64,000 nucleotides of DNA, from assembly GCA_002261195.1 (NCBI GenBank), contig MVBO01000007.1, positions 1-64,000 on the forward strand, in the 5' to 3' direction. Both the position numbers and the translations under genes were made by a program. The notes beneath the pieces were generated by a model. It was not told the origin of the DNA, did no database searches, and saw nothing but the letters and a program-made list of their open reading frames with translations. The stretch is from Bifiguratus adelaidae (Eukaryota; Mucoromycota; Endogonomycetes; Endogonales). This document shows, piece by piece, positions 10,645-22,168 of the stretch (position 1 is the first letter of the stretch; each line of letters starts with the position of its first letter).

Positions 10645-13600
10645 ATGGCTCCGCTTGACCTCTATACGAAGGGTGTCAAGGCCTGGTTTCCGGATGAGAC
10701 AGAAGCATGGGTGTCAAGAACACTAGTCTCAGCTCAAGTAGATGGAAGCAATGTGTTGATGAGCTTTACTGGCGATGATGATGGACAGGTACGTGGGTGT
10801 ACACCGGAGTGAGAGATGCATTGACACTGGCAACTAGACGCACGAGTATTCCACGACGTTACAAGAGATTGAAAAGAGTAATGGTCAAAACTTGCCTCCA
10901 CTGCGTAATCCGCCGCGGCTGGAGAGCACAGATGATCTCACCAACCTCTCCTATCTCAATGAGCCGGCTGTCCTGCATACGGTCCACACGCGTTACGATC
11001 AACGACAAATATACACATACTCGGGTATTGTCCTTATTGCCATCAACCCTTTTGCTCGTGTGGCGTTGTATGAGCCAGAAATCGTACAATTGTACAGTGG
11101 AAAGCGTCGAGGAGAGCTGGAACCTCACTTGTTCGCCATTGCCGAAGATGCCTACCGCAACATGACTCGAGGTGGAGGTAATCAAACGATCGTGGTGAGC
11201 GGTGAAAGTGGAGCTGGTAAAACCGTTTCTGCCAAATTCATCATGCGATACTTTGCTACCGCCGACGATCAAGAAAAGACTGGCCGAAAGAAATCGATAC
11301 GGCATGATCAAAGCGCCTTATCAGGCGCTGCAGTTGGGCCTACTAGCGGTACCGCCATGAGCGAAGTGGAAGAGCAAATCTTGGCGACAAATCCCATTAT
11401 GGAGGCATTCGGTAATGCAAAGACAACAAGGAATGACAACAGTTCTCGTTTTGGCAAATACATTGAGGTAAGTTCTTGCGAGGAATTCTTCTAATAGCAG
11501 TGGTGTTTAACTTACACTCCACAGATCCAGTTTGATGACCATGCAAATATTGTCGGCGCAAAGATTCGCACATACCTTCTGGAACGATCTCGTCTTATCT
11601 ATCAACCCGAATTGGAACGTAACTACCATATCTTTTATCAACTATGTGCCGGCGCACCGCCTTCAGAACGCCATGAATTTGATCTGGGCGATTATGCGAA
11701 ATTCCATTACCTCAATCAGTCAGGTACAGGTGTCATTCCCAACGTGGATGATACCCAAGAGTTTGAGGTGACGATGCGATCCCTGTCCACTGTCGGCATT
11801 GCTGTGCATGTCCAATGGCAAATCTTTCGCATCTTGGCTGCTCTTTTACATATCGGTAACATCTCCATCACGGGTTCTGGAATGGCTATTGTGGCCGAGG
11901 ATGATCAGGGTCTGTTGACTGCGTCCAAACTCTTGGGAATTGATGCGATGGAATTCCGGAAATGGATTGTGCGCAAGCAGCTTATCACGCGAAATCGCTC
12001 TGGGCAAGAGAAGATTGTCACTAATCTCACACCGGTGCAAGCGACCGTGGTCAAAGACTCCGTGGCCAAATACGTCTACGCAAACTTGTTTGACTGGTTG
12101 GTGTCCGTCATCAATGAATCGCTTGCCTGCACAACGGAAGGAGTTGTTGCTAATTTTATCGGTGTCCTTGATATTTATGGTTTTGAGCACTTCAAGAAGA
12201 ATTCCTTTGAGCAGTTTTGCATCAATTACGCCAATGAGAAGTTGCAGCAACAGGTGAGTGTCGATGGCCACGTGAAGAGCCTGCATCAAGATGATTCGTT
12301 TGGCTCATCATCTCAATCTTCTAGTTCAACCAACACGTTTTCAAACTCATTCAAGAGGAATATGTGCAGGAGCAGATTGACTGGACGTTCATCGAATTCA
12401 GTGATAATCAGCCCTGTATCGATATGATTGAAGGCAAGCTCGGTATCCTGTCGCTCTTGGACGAAGAGTCTCGTCTTCCCTCTGGCTCCGATGCGGGTTG
12501 GACCACGAAGCTCTACCAGCACTTTGATACACCAAAGTACAAGAACTTCTTCAAAAAGCCTCGCTTTTCCAACGAAGCTTTCACCGTCGTCCATTATGCT
12601 CATGAAGTGCAATACGAGTCAGAGAGTTTTTTGGACAAAAACAAGGATACTGTGCCAGATGAGCATCTTGCGCTCTTGCAGAGCACCGAGTTTGCGTTCC
12701 TCAAGGATGTTTTGGATGCCGCTGCCGCTACTGCTCCACCTACGCCTGAAGCCAATAAGCGCATGTCCATGATTGCGAGAAAGCCAACGCTTGGTGCGAT
12801 CTTCAAGAGCTCACTGATCAATCTCATGGACACCATCTCCAAGACCGATACTCATTACATTCGCTGTATCAAGCCCAACGAAGGCAAGGAGGCTTGGGTA
12901 TTTGAGCCCAACATGGTTGTTGCTCAACTGCGTGCCTGTGGTGTGCTCGAGACGATTCGCATCAGTTGCGCCGGCTATCCATCCAAGTGGACATATGAAG
13001 AGTTTGCCGATCGTTACTACATGCTTGTGGAATCCAAGTATTGGGATGGTGACAATCGACTGGATGTCAAGGAGCTTTGTAAAGTCATCTTGAATGCCAC
13101 CATCACCGAGAAGGATAATTACCAAGTCGGTCTGACTAAGATATTCTTCCGGGCTGGACAGTTGGCTTACATGGAGAATCTACGGTCTAACAAGATGAAC
13201 GCTTGCGCTACCATCATCTCCAAGAATATCCAGCGCTTCGTGCAGCGTAAGCGGTACTTGCGCCTACGGAAAGCCATATTGGCTGTACAAGTGGCTGCCA
13301 GGACCAGGTTGGCGATGCGCAAAGTACAAGCCATGCGCGAGCACGCCGCAGCGCTCAAGATACAGAGCTGCTACAAGGGATACGCTCAACGGAAACGCTA
13401 TCTCAAGCAAGTCCAATTTGTACGAGCCTTGCAAGATGCAACACGGGCCTATTTTGCTCGCAAACAATTCCGATTCCTTCGGCATGACTGGGCCGCTATG
13501 GTTCTTCAACGCAACTTCAGGCGGTTTTCAGCTCGCAAGCAATATTTGGCTCAACGCGAACAGATCGTGCGTATTCAAACCTGCATTCGTCGACGACGTG

Positions 13601-15811
13601 CCCGCAAGCTTCTCCAAGAATACAAGGTGGAAGCACGGTCAGTCAGTCATTTCAAGGATATCTCTTACAAATTGGAGAACAAGGTGGTTGAATTGACCCA
13701 AAATCTCGTCCAGCAGAAAGATGAAAAGAAGATACTTGCCGACAAGGCTTCTGCCTTGGAGCGTCAAATCTCGAGTTGGTCCGAAAAGTACGAGAAACTG
13801 GAGCGCAAGACCAAGGAGTTGGAGACCAAGTTGATGGCGCCTACTGTATCTCAAAGTCAATGGGATGGCTTGCATGCCGATCATACAAGACTTCAGTCAG
13901 ATCACAGCAGCGCGCTCGAAAAGATAAAGGCTTACGAGGACGAGATTGCACGCCTCAAAGAAGACATTGGGTCCCGCAATATCGAAATCTCCAGGCTGCA
14001 GGAATCGCATGCAGTGTCTGATGCTCACGAAGTTGCCGATTTGAAGAAGGAGATTGCGTCTCTGAAATCGCAACTGTCTCAAATGCACGCTCATCCTCCA
14101 CCAAGGCGTCAAGGAAGCACCTCCACTGCCAATGGTACCCTTGCTCCTGCGACAGCAAACTCTACGCGTAGTAATGATGTCTCCGCCCCGACCTCACCAC
14201 GCGATTTTGAACAGCAGATGAAGATCCCTACCTTTTTGCCCAAGGCTAAGCGACGATACAGCGTTGAGGGTGGCAAGGATAAAACGCGGCCAAAGACGGT
14301 CATTGAGGCTATCAGTCACGCTCATCCAGGTATCAGAAGCCCGCGACCTGGTTCTCTTGATCAATACAACAACATCGTGACCAATAATCTCAAGATTGTT
14401 GAAGAGTTGGGCGATCCTGAAGAGGAGATGCAGAAGATTCTCGAGAACGAGGATGAGCTTCACGAGGAGATAATGCAAGGACTGATTGCTACTCTCAAGA
14501 TTCCTTTGCCCAGTCTTCAAAACCCACCTCAAAGGCGCGAAATCTTCTTCCCCGCTCAGATGATCAACGTCGTCCTGACACAGATGTGGAAGTTTGGTTA
14601 CATTCAAGAATCGGAGCGCCTCCTGTTCAACATCATGGACGCCATTCAGAAGCAGTGTCTAAGTTTCCAAGGTGACGAGGCGATTGTTCCTTGCGCTTTC
14701 TGGCTTTCCAATGTACACGAGCTCTTGTCGCTCATTTGCATCACTGAGCGTGGACTTGAGCCGGAGATCATGTCCATGAACGGCAGACGCGCGGTAGGCT
14801 GGCATGACTTTGAAAAGCTTGTGTCGACCATCAAGTACGAGATGCAGTGCCTTGAAGACAATATCTTCCATGCATGGATGAAGGAAATGAAGAAGAAGTT
14901 GAGCAAGATGATTATCCCCTCGGTGGTAGAATCCCAATCGTTGCCGGGATTTGTCACCAGTGATTCTGGTCGTTTCCTGAACAAACTTCTCTCCGGCACA
15001 CATCCTGCTTATAGTATGGATGACTTGTTGGGTATTCTCAACAAGGTGTGGAGATCCATGAAGTGCTACTTCATTGAGCAAAGCGTTGTGAGACAGGTCC
15101 TCACAGAGTTGCTCAAGCTAATTGGCGTCACTTCATTTAATGATCTCTTGATGAGACGAAACTTTTGTTCCTGGAAGCGAGGTAACCTCATCTGAAATTC
15201 CAGCAGTTGTCTTTGTGCTCACTTTTCACTTCAGCTATGCAAATTCAATACAACATCACTCGTATTGAAGAATGGTGCAAGAGCCACGACATTCCTGAAG
15301 GCACGCTACAGCTTGAGCATCTTATGCAAGCTACCAAGCTTCTACAGTTAAAGAAGGCTTCCATGAATGACATTGAAATTATTTATGACGTGTGTTGGAT
15401 GCTGACACCGACGCAGATCCAGAAGCTAATTGCACAATACTTCGTTGCGGATTACGAGGTAAGATCTTTTTGGATTTAGGAGTATTCCTCAGAAATGCTC
15501 ACCCTTTGTCGCATAACAGAATCCCATCAGTCCTGAAATCCTCAAGATGGTGGCGAGTCGCGTTGTGAGTGGCGATAAGAATGATATTTTGTTGCTAGAT
15601 ACACTTCCTCTGGACGATACGACAAATCCGTTCGAAGTACCTTTGCCTCGTGAGCTAGACGTAGACAAGTATCTCCCGGCTTGGGTAAGTCTGATTGCTC
15701 GAAGAAAGAGAGAGTGTTGACTGACATCTGCTGTTGTAGTTGGATTTACAGAGTTTGAGGAAATTGGGCTATCTTACGGAGGTGGAAGCGAAGACAGAGC
15801 AAGAAGCGTAG
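10645..15811 (+). CDS. MYO5: class V myosin heavy chain
   Basis: Seven exons (10645-10788, 10838-11467, 11525-12253, 12325-15181, 15235-15458, 15520-15684, 15740-15811) give about 1606 residues, the normal size for fungal myosin V. An SH3-like N-terminus precedes the motor, with the P-loop GESGAGKT near residue 170, switch motif NDNSSRFGK and actin-binding region up to ~residue 785. Then come six IQ motifs (~790-930, repeated IQ...RxxxR units) for calmodulin-like light chains, a coiled coil (~930-1090), a low-complexity hinge and a DIL (dilute) cargo domain (~1210-1540) containing KNFCSWKR-like RRNFCSWKR and MQIQYN. It moves vesicles, vacuoles and other cargo along actin toward growth sites. 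The exon 4/5 junction is set by that conserved DIL sequence. Its 3' end faces the PH/coiled-coil gene 116 bases away. Confidence 0.96.
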
Positions 15812-15927
15812 AGCATCTATAACCAAAGACTATATGAAAACGCATCTAGAGATCAGATGAAGGCAGGCAGGCATTCCTTCCTTGTATCATATACATTATC
15901 CATTTTCGCTACGCGAGTATATACAAT

Positions 15928-18900
15928 TTAGCGCATTTGGCCCTGTTGCTGCAATTCTAGAAAACGACGAATAGCTACCGAAGCTTTTTGTTCTTGTAGA
16001 CTGTTCAACTCTAAATGTGCTCTGTCGGTATCGTGTCTCACGCGATCCAAATCATTCTGCTTGCGTCGCAGTTCATTTTCGACCCGTTTCAAGTCTTCTT
16101 TCTTCGTGTTTGTATCTTGAAGCACCCTATCCCGTTCATTCAGGAGTCTATTTACTTCTGCTTCCGTGCTGACTTTCTGAGCGCTCAAACTGGCCTTGAG
16201 ATTCACAAAGTAGGTGACTTGATCTTGTAATGCCTTGAGTTTGGCCTCAGTATCCACGATTTCGGCAAAGGCTGTTTGAGTGCGTCCTGCTTTTGGCACA
16301 CCCATCTTCTCCACAGATGATGCAAGTTGCTGTACATTGTCAACGAGATCCTTAATCATTTCGTGGAATACGCCTTGTTGCTCTGTTAAGCTGGTCTCCA
16401 TGGACTTGAAGCCTGTAGAGATATAGTCTTTGGCGTTGCTCTCGTACTGGCGTAATTTGATTTCCATTTGTTTGCTCATATTTATGTTGGCGCCTGGATG
16501 TTGTTGAGGCTGGTCAGACATGTCAGCGAGAGCGTCCAGTGTCGCATTGTGAACGATGGAAGCCAGGTTATTCTGCTCAAATTTGCCCATGACCATAAGA
16601 GCACGCTCGATGAAGCTACGGGTTTCTTCAACCATATCGGCCACGTTGTTGTTGTCATGCTGTAGCGCATCGCACATATCTGTTAATTGTTTGAGACTCT
16701 TCTGCGCCAATTTCATGTCGTCCTTGGGGCTCATGTTTGCCATAGCCTTCGTCATGTCGGAAGAACCAGACTGCGCATCCACCGCGGCAATTATTCGTTT
16801 CTCGGCTTGTTGTAATTGGGTAAGAAGGGAATTGAAACGGTCGTTGACTTCTGTCATGTCCGGAGGCACGATGACCGTGAGCCGCTTTGAAATGTGTTGT
16901 AGTATGCGTTCTACGACCTCCATTTGTTCATTGGTCTCGCTGTTACGCTGAACACCTTCTTCAATTAGTCCAAGCATATCTGTTTGCAAGGTCTGTTCCA
17001 GTCGCGCGTTAGTCACGTTGATGTGCTTGACTTGTTCGACGAGTTGATTGAACTGGGTGTCCAGATGGCTAGTAGTCTCCTTTCTTATCTCCGTGACAAT
17101 GAGCTCCAGCTTTTCCAGGATGGCGGAGGTATCAAAGGGCGAGTTTGGTTCTTGCAGCTGATTGTCGGGCTGAGTGAGGGATGACAAATGCTGTTTCATG
17201 TCTTGCACCATGTCTTTGATTGCTTCATTGTTATGAGCGGAAACCTCTAAACGTTCAAGTACCGTTTCCATCAGCTCTTGACGTTCAGCAGAGCGTGCAT
17301 TAGGCGCATCTTCGTTTTGGTCAGTATAGCGAGCAGAGAGTCGGCTCTGAGATATCTGTACAAACTGCACTAAGTCCACAAGTAGATCCATCTTTTGGTG
17401 AAGCGTCATCTTTTCGCCAGCAGCATGCTCTTCACCATTTATGGCTTCGTCTTGAGCGATGGCAGAGCTTTCACCTATCTCCTTCGAGAGTTCCCGCAGT
17501 TGGGCATGAACGTTGTCCAATATTGGCGAAGCATCCGGAGCTTTGCTCTTTTGTTGAAGCTCAATAAAGGAGACAATGTCTTCTTGCACTTGGTTCCAAC
17601 TTGTGCCGATCTTTTCACAGCAGCTCCGAATATCCTCTAGGGATGCGGTAACTTCCTTTGAGAAATCCCCTGCTTCGATGGTTTGCTTGAGCTCTGCGCA
17701 AAGGCGACTAATCTCATCGCGAGATACTGAAGGCCCGTCTTGGTAAGGGCCACCGTTACGGTATTTGTCGTAGCGACCATAAGAAAGATCTTGCCGAAGA
17801 TGATCGTTCATGCGTTCCAATTCTTCGGCGCGATGCTTCCATTTGCGCAATTCAAACTCCAAAGCATGCAGCTCTTCCGAATCCTCGCGAGTCCTGGAAC
17901 GAACTAAATGTTCGTTGTGCTCCTGAAGGTCTTCGTTGAGCAGTTCAAGTTCTTTGATCTTCGCCAGCCACTTTTCGGATTGATGTGAATATTGCTCACT
18001 TTGGGTATCGAGGGCGGCTCGGAGATCTTCATTTTCCTTTCGAAGTTTTTTCTCTGTTTGAGCAGCGGCTGTTTGTATGGCGCGTTCGCGCTGCGCAGCC
18101 TCTTCTTGGAAAATGGTTAATTGCTTTTGTAAAATGGCAACTTCGTTTTCCAGTTCGGATCGAGCAGATTGCAAGCTCTTGTTAGCTGACTCTACGCTGG
18201 CCACTCGCGACTTCAGCTCGACGTGGTGCACTGTGGAGATTTTCCCCTGGATTGAGGTAAGCGCGTCGATCCAGAGTTTGCGTTCGTTGGCTTCATCTGT
18301 GCCAAGATAAATGTCTTCCTTGCGCACAACGAGATGTATCTCCCAAGGTTGTCCAGTCTTGTACGTCTTTTGTGTAGGCTCGATAGTGGCGCAATCGGAC
18401 ATATCGATCGTTCTTATGTGAGCAGTAAACTAGTGATGTATAATAATTGGTTGCTATCCGCTAGTTAAGGTCCGGCTACTCCCCGACTTACCTTGTCGTC
18501 CTTGTATAGATACAAGCTTCCTGGCTTGACGGAGCTTCCATGTTTGGCAACCGCAAAGCACTTTGTCCATGATCCCTGGAAGACGGTCTAAGCTTGATGC
18601 CTTACGGAACTTTAGCGCCTATAACTTACCATGACACTTCCTTTCCGATATATCCAACCTTCTCTAGCAATCTGAAATGCAGGTGAGTGAAGTCATTCGA
18701 ACACTGCCGACTTGTTCAAGCGCACCTTTGTCTGCATAGAGGCAGTTGTGAGGTCTGAGCCTGCTACCGAGAGTGCCAAACCAGCGTATTCACTGCCAAT
18801 ATCTGACTCAGGCGTAGCGTCTGACCTGGCGGGAGAGAATATCTCCATGCTATTGGAGCGGCTATGTGTCGACGACCTGGAGCCGACCGACATATTGGAT

Positions 18901-19088
18901 GGCGATCTGGATGGCGACGGTGGCATAAGCTGCGACGAAATAAGCTGCGGTGCGGAAATGTCAAGCTTCGATATGGTTGGTTGGGACATGGCGCGGTCTT
19001 GTTGGTCAAAGCTAAAGGGCCGTTTGAGCAAGTGACCCAAACCACTGTTTCTCTTGTGATTTAGAGCAGGGTTATTGTGCGTAGCCAT
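15928..19088 (-). CDS. PH domain and long coiled-coil protein
   Basis: Four exons (19088-18726, 18671-18630, 18575-18492, 18429-15928) encode about 996 residues. Residues 1-121 are Ser/Pro-rich and probably disordered. A PH domain spans roughly 122-222 (EGWIYRKGSVM ... SWTKCFAVAK ... LYLYKD ... ERKLWIDALTSI, ending in the invariant Trp helix). The rest is rich in heptads, strongest at ~223-400 and in the last 120 residues. The likely role is a membrane- or cortex-associated scaffold; PH domains bind phosphoinositides or proteins. I do not recognise a named orthologue. The gene converges on the myosin V gene, which by itself does not prove a link. Confidence 0.8.
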
Positions 19089-19271
19089 GATGTGAGAGAA
19101 AAGAAGGAGATAAAGAAGCGCGAAATGCGTTTCGGAGTCTTTTTAATCTCCTTTCGGGAGTTGTTTTGACTGCCAAATAGGGAAATATGAACAACTCTTT
19201 TGGGCAGTCTTCGAGAACATTTGGAACTCACGTTGGAATGGCGCGTCTCCGGGCGCCGTGAGCTGGACGCG

Positions 19272-22014
19272 ATGCTGGAGCGCTGTCCACGGTGTCAAGC
19301 CCCTCTATCACATAATATTGTAAAGAAGGAAGGTCCAAACAGGGGTCGCTGGTTCTACTCTGTATGCATTGGTATGGAAAAGTCTCGAAACCCACTAACA
19401 TTGATATTTGTAGTGTTTTCGGCGGCAATGTCGTTACTTCAGGTGGGACGAAAGCAAATCTGCGAAGACAGGTGGCTCTGCACCCGTGCCCTCGGGGGCT
19501 CCTCCCAAATCTCAGAAGAGGTCCCTTCCGTGGACGAACAAGGCAAAGGTCGCCGACCGAAACGATACTAAGCCGCAGGCCAAGCATGCGTTACGCGTCA
19601 AGCTCGTCATTTATGATCAGGACAGCCTAGGTGTGATATTCGATTATAACGCTGATGTCATTGATCGACTTCGCAAAATACCGCACTGCGTTTGGGATCC
19701 ACAACGTCGGTTATGGAAAATGCCTCTGGATTGGACCGGCTATCAAGCAGTATTAGCAGCACTTAAAGACGGAGACGTTGTGATTGAGAACCTACCGGAG
19801 ACAATCGAGAAACTCCTTCAGACGTAACCTAGGCAAAAAGATGATGAAGCGAAGCAACAGGCGGAAGCTTTACTCCATCGAGATTGGGTTCCTCACAAGC
19901 TTGTGAGCAAGTTGATGAGATTCCAAAAGGACGGTGTGCTGTCGGCACTGGTGCGGAAAGGACGAGTACTTATAGGCGACGAAATGGGGTTAGGTAGGAT
20001 ACTACTGATTTTGCGCTGGGTTTTCGGATGATTTGACTCATCTTCTCACAGGCAAGACGGTACAGGCTCTCATGCTGTGCTCAGTATATAGAGACCAATG
20101 GCCAGTGCTCGTAATTTGTCCTTCTTCCTTGCGGCGGACGTGGGAAGCTGAGGTTGTGCGATGGCTGGATGTGCCACGGCACCGCGTCCAAGTTGTCTTC
20201 AGTGGAAAGGACAGTTTCGAATTCGTTACATCGTCAAACGACGGCCCATCGTGGAAGGGAAGCGAACCGCCGAAGAAAAAGGTCCGAATCAGCTCGGTGT
20301 CAGATGGCACCGACCGTGAACTTGCTTTTGCACCCCTCATTGGCAATACATCACCTCAATTTATCGTCATCAGCTACGATCTTGCTACAAAACTGGGAGA
20401 GATGTTGTTGCGCAAAAAGTTTCAAGTGGTAGTAGCCAACGAAAGTCATTATCTCAAAACGCGAGACGTAGATGAACCGAACATCTGTAATGCCGTCGCA
20501 TTGACTCTGAGCTCTAGTCTAAAAGGACCAAAGCCGTCACTCCGATCTTACAAGCTGCCAAGCATGCCATACTTCTGAGCGGAACTCCTGCATTTTCGCG
20601 ACCAATGGAACTATGGGCGCAACTGCACGCTCTTGATAAGCCAATGTTTAAGGCATTCACCACCTTCGCGAAAAGATATTGCGATGCGAAAATGGGTAGA
20701 TTCGGCATGGATTACTCTGGTGAGCTTTTCTAGCTAAATTGTAGGAGCGGCTTGTTTACCTTATTGTTTCAGGTGCCTCTAATCTACCTGAGCTGTATTG
20801 GCTTTTGATGCAGACCTACTTGATTCGTCGACTGAAAGAGGACGTTGAATTCGAACTTCCACGAAAAACGCGGCAGGTGATCTGGGTGGATGTACCTGCC
20901 AAGGCTGCACAAGAACTTTCAAAACTGCATCACAAAAGCGAGCACTTGGATAAACTCTTGAAAGAGCAGGCCACTGGTGATTTGAAAACGCGCAACGAGA
21001 GAAGATCAGTTTTGAATACCTGGGTAAGCTATAGCAAGCGGATTGCATCTTTCGTACTCACAAACGGCACAGTATCTGGTCTGGAGTTACCAAAGTCCCT
21101 GCTGTGAACGAATACCTGAGTGAGTTATACGAGAATTCTCCAAGCAAGTTCCTCGTATTTGCACACCACAAGATCGTCTTGGATGCCATTGAGGAACACA
21201 TTACCGTGAAGCACAAGGTAACAGCACTCCTTCTAAAGATGTTCTCTGGTTAATGGAGTTTTGACCTAGGCCAAGTACATTCGAATTGATGGTGCAACCG
21301 ACCAGCATGTACGACAGGTTCTCTGTGACAGATTTCAGAACGATCCTAATGTGAGGGTGGCAGTGCTTAGCTTGACAGCTGCCAACGTCGGACTTACATT
21401 GCATGCAGCAGATTTAGGTGAGTGTACATCAGGCTTGTACCTTCCCCTCGCGTTGACCATTGCCGATCTAGTCATTTTTGCCGAACTCTTTTGGAATCCA
21501 TCACATTTATTGCAGGCCGAAGATCGCGCACATGTAAGTTGGCGATTGCGGCGACTTGCTTCTGTAATGCAATTAATGATTACTTTTCTTATCCAGCGAA
21601 TTGGCCGGAGAGACAATGTCGATGTAAAGTACATTCTCTCATCATCTACTCTCGGTAAGTTTAGGTGTAATTGTTAACGTCAGCACGCTAATTTAATTTT
21701 CAGATGCCATACAATGGCCACTGGTCCATCACAAGCTGGAGGTGCTTGGCAAGGCTCTCGGTAACCTTCATATTATGAGACTCTAAATCTGACTAACGTC
21801 TGTTACCTGCATAGATGGAGACAGGCAAAAGGTGACCATTGATGCCAGTTCCGTATCACATAGAAACCCGCAAGCTCAGTTTATGCAACGGTTTCTCACT
21901 GGTCAAGCACAATCACAAACCACCCCGTTAGAACCTATTGAAGACGATGGACAAGGTCTCACAAAGTTACTCCAGGACAAGTATGTTGAGGACGAGATTG
22001 TGGACTCTGACTAG
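19272..22014 (+). pseudogene. damaged GRF-zinc-finger / HARP / SNF2 helicase gene (SMARCAL1-ZRANB3 class)
   Basis: Exon pieces at 19272-19361, 19414-19993, 20052-20467, 20518-20719, 20773-21024, 21074-21217, 21270-21417, 21472-21533, 21597-21654, 21704-21760 and 21815-22014 spell an annealing-helicase-like protein. A GRF-type zinc finger comes first (CPRC ... WFYS-C ... C-RYFRWDE, split by intron 1). A HARP domain follows (VIYDQDSLGVIFDYNADVI ... WDPQRRLWKMPL), then a SNF2 ATPase with DEMGLGKT, LLSGTPAFSRP, LVFAHHK and AEDRAHRIGR. Such enzymes rewind RPA-coated DNA and remodel stalled forks. Three oddities argue that this copy is damaged. There is an in-frame TAA at 19825-19827 between HARP and SNF2, with frame and similarity continuing on both sides. 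The exon junction 21024/21074 leaves a one-base frame conflict. Motif II reads ANESH instead of DESH. Other splice sites look intact, so decay is recent or two sites are sequence errors. Confidence 0.75.
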
Positions 22015-22168
22015 GCCGACTTCTGATCACTGCTGGTCATTCACTGTTGCTGTCAGCAGAAGTTTGTTCATGTGCAATCAAACATAGAACAGTTCTAGAG
22101 GCTGAAATTAACCTTATGCGGGGCCGAAAGGTTGTTTCTATGAGGATATAGCGCAAGATGCAGAGAAC

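Noticed and set aside
19748-19832. An intron that would remove the in-frame TAA at 19825 in the HARP helicase
   Set aside because: The GT at 19824 would give a 9-base intron, and the acceptors farther downstream either shift the frame or delete the conserved sequence before DEMGLGKT. The upstream GTGATT donor also gives a frame with an immediate stop.
20468-20578. Apparent early stop after the motif II region of the HARP helicase
   Set aside because: A normal 50-base intron (20468-20517) removes it and restores SKRTKAVTPILQAAKHA, so this is not an extra lesion.
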